From the NCBI GenBank assembly GCA_937926145.1, contig CALANW010000011.1, positions 15,255 to 79,254 on the forward strand: a DNA stretch of 64,000 bases, in the 5' to 3' direction. Position 1 is the first letter of the stretch. Each line of letters opens with the position of its first letter. A model generated the notes under the pieces. The model worked only from the letters and a program-made list of their open reading frames with translations. It ran no database searches and was not told where the DNA came from. The position numbers were made by a program, and so were the translations under genes. This stretch comes from an uncultured Ruminococcus sp. (lineage in GTDB: Bacteria; Bacillota; Clostridia; Oscillospirales; Ruminococcaceae). This document shows, one piece after another, positions 15,366 through 23,752 of the stretch.

Positions 15366-18300
15366 ATGGGGACAAAACCGAATATGTGCTTTGACCGTGT
15401 GTGGATCTGTGGTGGCGTTTCTGTCGGCTGCGGCTGTTGTTGCTGCCGCATTTGCGAACTATGACATTCGCCTTGTGTATGCCGCCGCTGCGCTTGCACT
15501 GATCTCTGCCGCTCTCGGAGCTTCTGCGGCTTTTTCCATTAAAAAGTCGGGAAAGGTCGGCGAAGCGGAGCTTGAAATGCTTCACGATACTGCATTTGTC
15601 AGCTTTGACAAGGCTTTGGAAAAGGCTTCGGTAAGCGGTGCTTTCACAGCTCTTACGGGCATTGAAACAGGCTCAAAGGTCATAGGAAAGGAAAAATACG
15701 GCTCGGTAATGTCCGATATCTGTTCGAGCCGTCACCCGACCGAAAAGAATATTTATATGTCCTCGGCTGCGGATAAATGGATAAAGGTCGTAACTAACGA
15801 TGCTGATGGCTTTGAATTCACCGAAATAACCGATGTCACAGACTATATCGTTGCAAAGAACACGATAAGCAGCCTGCGCAACTTCGACGCGGCATCGGGA
15901 CTTATGACAAAGGACACATTTACGGGCAAGCTTACCGAAACTGCAGCTTCGGTAGAGGGTATGTACGGTCTTATCCATATCACGATAAACGGCATCGACA
16001 AATTCTCTTCATTCGCAGGGGTCCGCAATACGGACGAAATGCTCTCAAAGGCTGCGACTATCGTAAAAAGATACGAAAATCCGCACAATATCTTCGCAGG
16101 AAGGGCTTCGGCGAACGATTTCAGTGTTCTTATCACCGATACATACGATGACGGCTGCAAAAAGCTTGCAGGCAAGATCGTGACCGAGATAAGGGAAATG
16201 GTCGCGACTTTCCCCGGAAACGGAAGCATTGCAAAGGTCTACTGCGGATATGCCCTCGCGGCAGGCACGAGCGATGTTTCGGCACTCATCGCGCAGGCTG
16301 ACTTCGCCGCATTCGATGCCGAAAACAGAAAATCGCAGCAGCCTGTTATCTTCAACGCGGACAACTACTCGCTCAAAGCGCAGGAATTCCGCAGAAATCA
16401 GGTGTTTGAAACCGTCATTGACGAGGATCGCATCGACTATCATTTCCAGCCTATCGTCAATGCTCATACGGGTGAGATATACGGCTATGAGGCGCTCATG
16501 CGTCCGCAGGCTGTTGACGGAATAAAACTTTCGCCGCTCGATGTTCTCGAGATCGCGAAGCAGACGGATATGCTTTACAGCGTTGAGCATATCACATTCT
16601 GGAAAACGCTGAAGATACTTTCGGAAAATCAGGATTTCTTCCACAACAGAAAGCTTTTCATAAACTGTATCCCGAATGCGCTCCTCAGTGATGATGAGTA
16701 CAGCGACCTTGTGGATAAATACGGTATGCTCTTTGACAAGCTCGTTGTCGAAGTAACGGAGGAAAACCCCGTTTTTGAAAGTGCGATAAACGTTATAAAC
16801 GCGCGTTACCGTGACAAAAAGGCGCAGGTCGCTCTTGACGACTACGGAACGGGTTATTCGAACGATTCAACACTGCTTGCGGTAAATCCAAGCTGTATAA
16901 AGATAGACCGCTCGATAATGACGGGCATCGACAAAAATCCGCAGAAGCAGCACCTTGTTGCAAATATGATAAACTTCGCCGCACAGCATGAGATAATGGT
17001 TCTCGGCGAGGGCGTTGAAACCTTTGAAGAGCTTGAAACTGCGATAGCGCTCGGCGTTGACCTTATCCAGGGCTATGTCGTATGCCGTCCGACAGCGGTG
17101 CTTATGCTCGAGATACCGTCTGAGATAAAGAACCGCATCATCTCATTCAACATCAAGCACAGAGGAAAGGTCAGCAAGACCTACTACATCAACGAGCAGG
17201 AAACTGCGGATATCGTCGAACTCAGCCTTGCAGGCTTCAATGAGATATGTATCCATTCCGATTCGGCAAAGCTTATCGGCAACACCGATGTTCAGACCGA
17301 TATGAAGATATTTATCGACTGCAAGCGTTCTTCAACGAGAGTTACGTTTGAAAATCTTAACCTCGTCTGCAACGAGGACAACGGCGGCGCTGTCGTGCTT
17401 TCGGGCAGTACGCAGGCAAATATCGAGCTTGTCGGCAGGAACGTCATCAAGAACGGCGGCATAAGAGTTCCCGAGGATTCGGAGATATTCTTCGGCGGCG
17501 ACGGACGGCTTGAAATAAACAGCACGAGAGTCTACTCGTTCGGCATCGGCGGAAATTATATGCAGAGATACGGCAGGATAATCTTCGGCGGCGAAAACGA
17601 GATCAAGATCGCCTGCTCGGGTGACTGCGTTGTCGGCATCGGCGGCGGTGACGGCGGCTCGGATTCGGCTGTCATTGCGAACAGCGGAAAGCTCATACTG
17701 GCTGTTGACGGCAAGAATATCGTTTCGCTCGGTTCCTACAACGGCGATTCTTCGATAAAGCTCAATAACTGCGATATAAAGGTAGATATGGGCGGCGACG
17801 ATGTTACCGCTATCGGCTCGCGCAGGGGCAAGACCGTCATCGACAGCCTTGCAAACCTTGACATCAACATTTCGGGCAACAACTGCTGCGGTATGGGCGT
17901 TCTCCAGAACGGTGAGGGCTCTGTTATCGTCAACGGCAGCAAGGCGGATATCCTTGTCCGCGGCAAGAATATCGTCGGCATAGGCACAATGGGCGGAAAC
18001 CTTGAACCCGTTATAAACGCAGGCGTTGTAAATATCCGCTGCGAGGGCAACAATGCTACTTGCATAGGCGATATGGAAGGCAGCGGCGCAATTCGACTCA
18101 GAGGTGCTTCGATAACCGCTATCGCAAAGGCTTCCGTGGAAAATCCTATCGGCTCAAAGGACGGAAAGGTCTATGTTACGAGCGGAAGCATCGAAACGAG
18201 CGATGTAGAGCCGCTTGAATGTTACTCGCTTGCAGGTGAAAGACTTGTCCGCCGCGAGATTGACGGCACAGTCGATTTCCGAAAGACTGTACACAGCGGC

Positions 18301-18387
18301 GGAGATTCCTATATCTATATCGCAAACAAGACGGGCGGAGAAACAATGAATATCTACCTCCCCGAAGCGGAAGCGCAGAATATGTGA
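15355..18387 (+). CDS. Membrane c-di-GMP phosphodiesterase-like protein with C-terminal repeat (beta-helix-like) domain
   Basis: 1010 aa. Two hydrophobic helices (~10-32 and ~37-58); degenerate GGDEF domain (~180-335; signature reads SANDF); EAL domain (~345-600) that keeps the expected residues (EALMR, Asn in FINC, VEVTEE, DDYGTGYS, IKIDRS, GEGVET, QGYVV), so hydrolysis of c-di-GMP is likely. From ~610 to ~960 the protein has about seven repeats of roughly 26-32 residues with an (V/C)xxIG core and Gly-rich turns (e.g. VVGIGGGDGG, VTAIGSRRG, IVGIGTMGG), resembling Gly-rich beta-helix repeats of secreted Clostridia proteins. Topology puts both the EAL and repeat domains in the cytoplasm. The repeat part's role is unknown. 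Confidence 0.85.
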   Translation: MINKWGQNRICALTVCGSVVAFLSAAAVVAAAFANYDIRLVYAAAALALISAALGASAAFSIKKSGKVGEAELEMLHDTAFVSFDKALEKASVSGAFTALTGIETGSKVIGKEKYGSVMSDICSSRHPTEKNIYMSSAADKWIKVVTNDADGFEFTEITDVTDYIVAKNTISSLRNFDAASGLMTKDTFTGKLTETAASVEGMYGLIHITINGIDKFSSFAGVRNTDEMLSKAATIVKRYENPHNIFAGRASANDFSVLITDTYDDGCKKLAGKIVTEIREMVATFPGNGSIAKVYCGYALAAGTSDVSALIAQADFAAFDAENRKSQQPVIFNADNYSLKAQEFRRNQVFETVIDEDRIDYHFQPIVNAHTGEIYGYEALMRPQAVDGIKLSPLDVLEIAKQTDMLYSVEHITFWKTLKILSENQDFFHNRKLFINCIPNALLSDDEYSDLVDKYGMLFDKLVVEVTEENPVFESAINVINARYRDKKAQVALDDYGTGYSNDSTLLAVNPSCIKIDRSIMTGIDKNPQKQHLVANMINFAAQHEIMVLGEGVETFEELETAIALGVDLIQGYVVCRPTAVLMLEIPSEIKNRIISFNIKHRGKVSKTYYINEQETADIVELSLAGFNEICIHSDSAKLIGNTDVQTDMKIFIDCKRSSTRVTFENLNLVCNEDNGGAVVLSGSTQANIELVGRNVIKNGGIRVPEDSEIFFGGDGRLEINSTRVYSFGIGGNYMQRYGRIIFGGENEIKIACSGDCVVGIGGGDGGSDSAVIANSGKLILAVDGKNIVSLGSYNGDSSIKLNNCDIKVDMGGDDVTAIGSRRGKTVIDSLANLDINISGNNCCGMGVLQNGEGSVIVNGSKADILVRGKNIVGIGTMGGNLEPVINAGVVNIRCEGNNATCIGDMEGSGAIRLRGASITAIAKASVENPIGSKDGKVYVTSGSIETSDVEPLECYSLAGERLVRREIDGTVDFRKTVHSGGDSYIYIANKTGGETMNIYLPEAEAQNM

Positions 18388-18413
18388 ACCGTGCAAAACA
18401 TATAAAAAATATA

Positions 18414-18474
18414 CAAGCTGTAATCTTTTTGATAAAATCTGCATATTGTTATGCAAAAGAGAGGTTACAGCTTG
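18414..18474 (+). other. Imperfect stem-loop downstream of the EAL gene
   Basis: Arms CAAGCTGTAA (18414-18423) and TTACAGCTTG (18465-18474) enclose a smaller GCAT/ATGC stem. The following T content is modest, so it may be a weak terminator or 3-prime stabiliser. The rest of 18388-18574 shows nothing else. Confidence 0.4.
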
Positions 18475-18574
18475 TTCTGTTTATCCGCATAAACGCCAAA
18501 ATATACAAAATGTATATGAACGGCGCTTTCTCAATATACCAAACAGTAAAAAATGTTAAATTTCTTCTAACCCC

Positions 18575-18603
18575 TTGACAAAATGTATGAAATAGTGTAT
18601 AAT
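18575..18603 (+). promoter_or_regulatory. Consensus sigma-A promoter for ylxM-ffh
   Basis: Perfect TTGACA (18575-18580), 17-bp spacer, perfect TATAAT (18598-18603). Strong promoter expected, consistent with the SRP/ribosome operon. Confidence 0.9.
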
Positions 18604-18646
18604 ATGTAAAGTGATTTTGCTTTACATCTGATAGGAGTGATAAAAC

Positions 18647-19021
18647 GTGAGCGGAGATAAGAATTTACAGTTTTCGGTGCTGCTTGATTATTACGCAGAT
18701 ATGCTCACGGATAAGCAGAAAGACGTTATCGACCTCTATTATAACGAGGACTTGTCACTCTCCGAGATCGCAGAGCATGAAAACATCACAAGACAGGGCG
18801 TTCGCGACAGCATCAAGCGCGGTGAGCAGACAATGCTCGAACTCGAGGATAAATTCCACCTCGCTGAACGTTCGCAGAAATATTATGAGATAATCACCGA
18901 AGTTGGTCAGCTTGCCGCAGATATAAAGGAAGAATGTGTGCATTGGACCGCTCCGAAAGCTATAACGAAACGCGCTGAATACCTTGTTCAGCTCGCAGAG
19001 GAAAACAAAGACTTGTTCTGA
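18647..19021 (+). CDS. ylxM: YlxM-family SRP-associated DNA-binding-like protein
   Basis: 124 aa, GTG start with AGGAGTGA upstream. A sigma-70 region 4-like helix-turn-helix (residues ~15-60, LTDKQKDVIDLYYNEDLSL and the following recognition helix) is followed by an acidic helical tail. The family is encoded directly before ffh in many Firmicutes and has been linked to SRP function (Streptococcus YlxM). It lies 20 bp before ffh here, as expected. Confidence 0.9.
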   Translation: MSGDKNLQFSVLLDYYADMLTDKQKDVIDLYYNEDLSLSEIAEHENITRQGVRDSIKRGEQTMLELEDKFHLAERSQKYYEIITEVGQLAADIKEECVHWTAPKAITKRAEYLVQLAEENKDLF

Positions 19022-19041
19022 ATTCTTAAAGGAGTGTTAGT

Positions 19042-20412
19042 ATGGCGTTTGAAGGCTTGTCCGAAAAACTCAGCAGCGTTTTTAAGCGCCTGAAAGGACG
19101 AGGAAAGCTTACCGAGGCTGACGTTAAGGAAGCGATGCGTGAGGTTCGCCTTGCACTGCTCGAAGCTGACGTAAACTACAAGGTCGTTAAGGACTTCGTT
19201 GCAAAGGTAACGGAGCGAGCTGTCGGCGAAGATGTGCTGCAAAGCCTTACTCCCGGACAGCAGGTAATAAAGATAGTTAATGACGAGCTCGTTGCTCTTA
19301 TGGGTGACGGCACGGCAAGAATAGAATTCCCGTCAAAGCCGCCCTGCATCATTATGATGTGCGGACTTCAGGGCTCGGGTAAAACTACCCATGCGGCTAA
19401 ACTGGCTAAGTATTTCAAGGATATGGGCAAGCGCCCTCTGCTCGTTGCCTGCGACGTTTACCGTCCTGCGGCTATCGATCAGCTTTGCGTTGTCGGCAAA
19501 AAGGCTGACGTAAAGGTCTTTGAAATGGGTCAGATAAACCCTGTGACCATCGCGAAAGAAGCTGTCAGCCACGCCAAAGATCACGGAAACGATGTAGTTA
19601 TCCTTGATACCGCTGGCCGACTTCATATAGACGAAGCTCTTATGAACGAGCTTAAAGCGATAAAGGCTGAAACCTCGCCGAACGAGATAATGCTCGTTGT
19701 CGATGCGATGACAGGTCAGGACGCAGTTAATGTTGCGAAAGCATTCGATGATGCTCTCGGCATCGACAGCGTTCTTATGTCGAAGCTTGATTCCGATACA
19801 AGAGGCGGTGCGGCACTTTCCGTACTCGCAGTAACGGGCAAGCCGATAAAATTCGTCGGAACGGGCGAAAAGCTTGAAGATTTTGAGCCTTTCCACCCCG
19901 ACAGAATGGCTTCGCGAATCCTCGGTATGGGCGATATGCTCACCCTTATCGAAAGAGCGCAGTCCACATTTGATGAACAAAACTCCCAAAAGCTGGCTGA
20001 ACGCATCAAGGAGAACTCGTTCGATATGAACGATCTTCTCGACCAGATGAAGCAGATACAGAAAATGGGTCCTATAAAGCAGATACTCGGTATGCTCCCC
20101 GGCGTCGGTAACAAGCTCGATGATGTGGATGTTGACGACAGTCAGGTTAAGCGAATAGAAGCTATAATTCTTTCGATGACACCTGCGGAGAGAGCAAAGC
20201 CGTCCCTTATAAATCCGCCGAGAAAGCGCAGAATTGCGGCAGGAAGCGGAAACACCGTTGCCGATGTCAACAGACTCTTAAAGCAGTTTGAAGAGATGCA
20301 GAAGATGATGAAGCAGCTCGGCATCATGGGCAAGAACGGTAAGGGAAAGAAAAATAAATTCCGCGTTCCTATGGGAATGATGGGAATGGGCGGACTTCCG
20401 CCGATGAAGTAA
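19042..20412 (+). CDS. ffh: Signal recognition particle protein
   Basis: 456 aa. N domain, then the GTPase G domain with GLQGSGKTTHAAKLA (P-loop), DTAGRL and SKLDSDTRGGAAL, then a Met-rich M domain (from ~300) that binds SRP RNA and signal peptides, with GPIKQILGMLPGVG and a Met/Gly/Lys-rich tail. Targets nascent membrane and secreted proteins to FtsY. No FtsY or SRP RNA gene is visible in the window. Confidence 0.96.
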   Translation: MAFEGLSEKLSSVFKRLKGRGKLTEADVKEAMREVRLALLEADVNYKVVKDFVAKVTERAVGEDVLQSLTPGQQVIKIVNDELVALMGDGTARIEFPSKPPCIIMMCGLQGSGKTTHAAKLAKYFKDMGKRPLLVACDVYRPAAIDQLCVVGKKADVKVFEMGQINPVTIAKEAVSHAKDHGNDVVILDTAGRLHIDEALMNELKAIKAETSPNEIMLVVDAMTGQDAVNVAKAFDDALGIDSVLMSKLDSDTRGGAALSVLAVTGKPIKFVGTGEKLEDFEPFHPDRMASRILGMGDMLTLIERAQSTFDEQNSQKLAERIKENSFDMNDLLDQMKQIQKMGPIKQILGMLPGVGNKLDDVDVDDSQVKRIEAIILSMTPAERAKPSLINPPRKRRIAAGSGNTVADVNRLLKQFEEMQKMMKQLGIMGKNGKGKKNKFRVPMGMMGMGGLPPMK

Positions 20413-20420
20413 GCTTCACG

Positions 20421-20636
20421 ATGAAAATTTTCTATTTTATACTGTTTGCGGCGGTGGGTATTGCCTGTATAGCTGCGGCGGTCATAGACTGGAAACCGTT
20501 CATCGATTACTGGACGAACCGAAATGCACGTTCGACAAGACCTCGGAAAAGCAGAAATTCCGTGCGGCTTCGTACAGGAGCTGTCGGTGTGCTGCTTACG
20601 CTGTTCGGGTTTGCCGTGCTGTTCGGCTGGCTTTGA
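20421..20636 (+). CDS. Small two-helix membrane protein
   Basis: 71 aa. Hydrophobic helices at ~3-22 and ~50-70 flank a short Arg-rich loop (RSTRPRKSRNSVRLR), giving a strongly basic cytoplasmic turn. It starts 8 bp after ffh with a poor ribosome binding site, so it is probably coupled to ffh translation. No family recognised. The location between ffh and rpsP suggests co-expression with the secretion and ribosome genes. Confidence 0.6.
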   Translation: MKIFYFILFAAVGIACIAAAVIDWKPFIDYWTNRNARSTRPRKSRNSVRLRTGAVGVLLTLFGFAVLFGWL

Positions 20637-20671
20637 AAAGCTTGCGAATATTATTGATTTGAGGTTGGTTT

Positions 20672-20896
20672 ATGAAATTGTTTGCATTTGATATGCTCGT
20701 TGTGCTGTGCATTTTCTTTGCGGCAGAGCCTTCGATATATCTTGCGAAATGCAGACGGGAAAAAGATGATGGAAATGATACCGACAATGCTGATGCAAAG
20801 TCAAAGACGGCGATAAAGGTATCCTATCTGTTTTCCGTTATTTCCGCAGTCGCTGCGGCAGTTGTTTATTACGGTTTCAATGCAGAAATGCTTTGA
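20672..20896 (+). CDS. Small membrane protein
   Basis: 74 aa. Helix ~3-24, acidic/charged loop (~28-47), second helix ~48-67. Starts behind GAGGTTGG. It sits in the operon between a similar-sized membrane protein and rpsP. Coding is supported by intact frame, spacing and context; function unknown. Confidence 0.55.
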   Translation: MKLFAFDMLVVLCIFFAAEPSIYLAKCRREKDDGNDTDNADAKSKTAIKVSYLFSVISAVAAAVVYYGFNAEML

Positions 20897-20936
20897 GATA
20901 TAAGTTTTTTTAGAAAATCATTGGAGGTGAATATAA

Positions 20937-21179
20937 ATGGCAGTTAAAATCAGACTCAGAAGAATGGGTGCTAAGAAGACCCCTTTCTACAGAATCGTTG
21001 TTGCTGATTCCAGATACCCAAGAAACGGCAGATTCATCGAGGAGATCGGTTATTACGATTCCACAAAGGAACCTGCAGTTTTCAGCGTTGATGCTGAAAA
21101 GGCTAAGAAATGGATCGCAAACGGCGCACAGCCCACAGAGGTTGTTAAGAAGCTTTTCGACAAGAATAACGTAAAGTAA
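20937..21179 (+). CDS. rpsP: Small-subunit ribosomal protein S16
   Basis: 80 aa. Opens with [20 protein letters not shown], diagnostic for S16, and contains [11 protein letters not shown]. Perfect GGAGGTGA ribosome binding site. It occupies the usual place upstream of khpA, rimM and trmD. Confidence 0.97.
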   Translation: MAVKIRLRRMGAKKTPFYRIVVADSRYPRNGRFIEEIGYYDSTKEPAVFSVDAEKAKKWIANGAQPTEVVKKLFDKNNVK

Positions 21180-21206
21180 TTTTTGACGTTTGCTTTGCTG
21201 TTTTAC

Positions 21207-21260
21207 ATCGTGCGGACGCTGAGGCAAAAAGCCTTCGGCGTTCTTCCGCAGGTGGCTTTT
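21207..21260 (+). promoter_or_regulatory. Structured rpsP-khpA spacer (possible attenuator)
   Basis: A long hairpin can form from GCGGA + CGCTGAGGC against GCCTTCGGCG + TCCGC. An alternative pairing AAAAAGCC with GGCTTTTTTT would give a terminator. The two are mutually exclusive, as in attenuators; whether it regulates is untested. Confidence 0.45.
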
Positions 21261-21306
21261 TTTATAACCGTTTGCTCCGAATTTAATATGAATGGAGTTT
21301 TTATAT

Positions 21307-21540
21307 ATGAAAGATTTGCTTTTAGCTATCGTAAGCGGTCTTGTTGAAGACAAGGACGCTGTTCAGATCGATGTTGACGAGCCTAACGAAGAGGGCGTTA
21401 TCGTATATCATCTCCACGTTGCGAAAGATGATATGGGACGCGTTATCGGCAAGCAGGGCAGAATTGCCAAGGCTATCCGCATCGTTATGCGCGCAGGCGC
21501 AGGCAGACAGAATCAGAAGATCATGGTTGAGATCGACTGA
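21307..21540 (+). CDS. khpA: KH-domain RNA-binding protein
   Basis: 77 aa from the chosen start. KH type fold with GRVIGKQGRIAKAIR (GxxG RNA-binding loop). KhpA binds many transcripts and, with KhpB, influences cell division in other Firmicutes. An in-frame ATG 15 bases upstream overlaps the region before the GGAG site; the ATG at 21307 has correct spacing and gives the family-typical MKDLLLAIV start. Confidence 0.93.
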   Translation: MKDLLLAIVSGLVEDKDAVQIDVDEPNEEGVIVYHLHVAKDDMGRVIGKQGRIAKAIRIVMRAGAGRQNQKIMVEID

Positions 21541-21566
21541 TTATTGTAAAACATAAGTATTGGCTG

Positions 21567-21602
21567 AAAGGATATTGTGATCTCTCACGGTATCCTTTTT
21601 TT
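21567..21602 (+). terminator. Terminator between khpA and rimM
   Basis: 14-bp stem AAAGGATATTGTGA (21567-21580) with TCACGGTATCCTTT (21585-21598, two G-T pairs), TCTC loop, then seven T. It lies only 20 bp before rimM, so it likely trims the rimM-trmD message relative to rpsP-khpA. Confidence 0.8.
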
Positions 21603-21621
21603 ACAGTTAGGAGTTGCTGTT

Positions 21622-22131
21622 ATGAAACAATTTCTTGAAATAGGCAAAATAGTAGCCGTTCAGGGCCTTAAAGGCGAAGTCCGAGTTGAGGCTTGGTGCG
21701 ATTCGAGAGAGTTCCTCTGCGAGTTCGACACTCTTTACTTCGACAAGGGAAAAACGCCCGTTAAGATCGAAAGAGCGCACCCCCACAAGAACATCGTCCT
21801 TATGAAGATAAAGGGTGTTGACACTGTCGAGCAGGCGCAGGAAATGCGCAACAAGATACTTTATATGGACAGAAACGAAGTCGAGCTTGAAGAGGGCTGC
21901 TACTTTGTTCAGGATCTTATCGGGCTTGAAGTTTTCGACAATGACGACGGCACCGACTACGGCAAGATCTGCGATGTTACCGAAACGGGTGCGAACGATG
22001 TTTACCATATCAAGGACAAAGACGGCAAGGTTCGTCTTATCCCTGCTATACCCGATGTTATAATCGAAACTAATATTCCCGAGAGTAAAATGCTTATCCA
22101 CAAGCTGGAGGGACTTTTCGATGAGGATTGA
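21622..22131 (+). CDS. rimM: Ribosome maturation factor RimM
   Basis: 169 aa from the chosen start. N-terminal RimM beta-barrel (IGKIVAVQGLKGEVRV) and C-terminal PRC-like barrel (YFVQDLIGLEV, IPAIPDVI). Assists 30S head assembly around S19. The frame is open further upstream, but TTAGGAG is placed for the ATG at 21622. It overlaps trmD by 11 bp. Confidence 0.95.
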   Translation: MKQFLEIGKIVAVQGLKGEVRVEAWCDSREFLCEFDTLYFDKGKTPVKIERAHPHKNIVLMKIKGVDTVEQAQEMRNKILYMDRNEVELEEGCYFVQDLIGLEVFDNDDGTDYGKICDVTETGANDVYHIKDKDGKVRLIPAIPDVIIETNIPESKMLIHKLEGLFDED

Positions 22132-22834
22132 CGTTGCAACGCTTTTCCCTGATATGTGCGAGAGCGTTCTCTCCGAGAGCATCATCGGCAGGGCGAGAAA
22201 AGCGGGCAAAATAGAGGTCTGCTGTCACCAGATACGCGACTACACGCTCGATAAGCACCGCAGAGTGGACGATACGCCTTACGGCGGCGGAATGGGAATG
22301 GTGATGCAGGCTGACCCTATCTACCGCTGTTACAACGCCGTTGCGGAAATGGCGGAGGAAAAGCCTTACGTTATCTATATGTCCCCGAAAGGCACTGTTT
22401 TCACTCAGCAAAAGGCGGTCGAGCTTGCGAAAATGCCGCGGATTTTCGTGCTTTGCGGTCACTACGAGGGCGTAGATCAGCGCGTGCTTGACAAGATAGT
22501 TGATGAGGATATCTCTATCGGCGACTATGTGCTCACGGGCGGCGAGCTCCCTGCAATGGTGATGATAGATGCCGTTGCGAGAATGTGCCCGGGAGTGCTT
22601 TCTTCCGAGGAGTGCTTCACCGATGAGAGCCATTTTGCAGGCTTGCTCGAATATCCGCATTACACCAAGCCTGAGGTATGGGAGGGCGAGGCTGTTCCGC
22701 CCGTTCTTCTGACGGGACACCACAAAAATATTGCGGAATACCGTCATAAAATGTCTGTCGAAATAACCAAACAAAGACGGCCTGATATGTATGCAAAATA
22801 TGAACAAAGTATAGATATGAACAAAAAGAAGTAA
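22121..22834 (+). CDS. trmD: tRNA (guanine-N1)-methyltransferase
   Basis: 237 aa SPOUT methyltransferase; methylates G37 of tRNAs to prevent frameshifting. Motifs: DDTPYGGGMGMVMQADP, CGHYEGVDQR, SIGDYVLTGGELPAM. Overlap with rimM implies translational coupling. The usual next gene rplS is not present; a 314-bp gap leads to HPr instead. Confidence 0.96.
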   Translation: MRIDVATLFPDMCESVLSESIIGRARKAGKIEVCCHQIRDYTLDKHRRVDDTPYGGGMGMVMQADPIYRCYNAVAEMAEEKPYVIYMSPKGTVFTQQKAVELAKMPRIFVLCGHYEGVDQRVLDKIVDEDISIGDYVLTGGELPAMVMIDAVARMCPGVLSSEECFTDESHFAGLLEYPHYTKPEVWEGEAVPPVLLTGHHKNIAEYRHKMSVEITKQRRPDMYAKYEQSIDMNKKK

Positions 22835-23009
22835 TGCGACATATATTTTATTAACAAGTCTTTGACGGTTTAACTATAATTTTCGGTGGAAATTTGTTCA
22901 TAGGTAATAAAATTAGTGATTATAAACAAACCAACGGCGGCATTGAATGATACGATTAACCAAAATAGCAGAAATTTCAACCAAACCTCATATTTATGAC
23001 AAATTGCCG

Positions 23010-23038
23010 TTGACTATTGGCGATTTCGGGGTTATAAT
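23010..23038 (+). promoter_or_regulatory. Sigma-A promoter for ptsH
   Basis: TTGACT (23010-23015), 17-bp spacer, perfect TATAAT (23033-23038). Within the 314-bp gap 22835-23148 I also see an inverted repeat CAACGGC (22932-22938) / GCCGTTG (23006-23012) whose right arm touches the -35 box; no catabolite-response element match was evident. Confidence 0.8.
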
Positions 23039-23148
23039 ATAAACAATAAAAAGAAAAAAGGGCGGTTTAACATAAACATAAGATCGCCTAAGCTTTTTGA
23101 TTTTTTTAAATTTGAACAGCTTAAAGAAATGAGTTAGGAGAGAGAATT

Positions 23149-23421
23149 ATGTACGTTAAAGATGTAATTGTTCAGAATCAGGTTGGTCTTCACGCTCGTC
23201 CCGCAACATTCTTCATTCAGAAGGCAAACGAATTCAAGTCCTCTATCTGGATCGAAAAGGAAGAAAGAAGAGTAAACGCTAAGTCACTTCTCGGCATTCT
23301 TTCCCTCGGCATCGTAGGCGGCACACAGATCAGAGTTATCGCTGACGGCGCTGACGAAGAAGCAGCTGTTGACGGACTTGTTGAACTTGTTGAAAGCGGT
23401 TTCGCTGAGGAAACAAGATAA
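23149..23421 (+). CDS. ptsH: Phosphocarrier protein HPr
   Basis: 90 aa. Contains both HPr phosphorylation sites: His in GLHARPAT (target of enzyme I) and Ser in NAKSLLGI (target of HPr kinase). Central to PTS sugar uptake and carbon catabolite control in Firmicutes. Monocistronic here, with its own promoter and terminator; ptsI is not adjacent. Confidence 0.95.
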   Translation: MYVKDVIVQNQVGLHARPATFFIQKANEFKSSIWIEKEERRVNAKSLLGILSLGIVGGTQIRVIADGADEEAAVDGLVELVESGFAEETR

Positions 23422-23440
23422 CCTTTTCTTGATACATTTT

Positions 23441-23475
23441 AAGGTCATCGAATATATTTCGGTGACCTTTTTTGT
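23441..23475 (+). terminator. Terminator after ptsH
   Basis: 11-bp stem AAGGTCATCGA (23441-23451) with TCGGTGACCTT (one G-T pair), then a run of T. Confidence 0.85.
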
Positions 23476-23596
23476 ATTTGCACGAAAATGTGGGAAAAAT
23501 TTAGCGGAAATCTCTAAATTTTTTATTAAAAGCCATAGGAATTAATAATTTGTTCACACAAATTTGCACAAAATGTGATAGAATATACTTTGTAAT

Positions 23597-23626
23597 AAAT
23601 TTAATGGGAGAATTGTCATTAAATTT
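23597..23626. promoter_or_regulatory. Perfect inverted repeat upstream of the PucR-type gene
   Basis: AAATTTAATG (23597-23606) and CATTAAATTT (23617-23626), 10-nt spacer. It lies ~125 bp before the regulator start and could be its operator or an mRNA hairpin. The rest of the 331-bp gap is AT-rich without another clear signal. Confidence 0.45.
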
Positions 23627-23752
23627 TGTGGACTTTTTATCAAAAGTTAGAAAGAATAAAGTAAAATAGAATCTATGCTTGATTTGAGCAGATGTGTTTT
23701 TATGTTGATTCGTTAAATCCGTGATTATTCGGTATGAAAGGAAGACAAGGCT

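Noticed and set aside
21307..22834. rplS expected after trmD
   Set aside because: No L19-like reading frame follows trmD; the next gene is HPr after a promoter-bearing gap, so it is simply absent from this locus.
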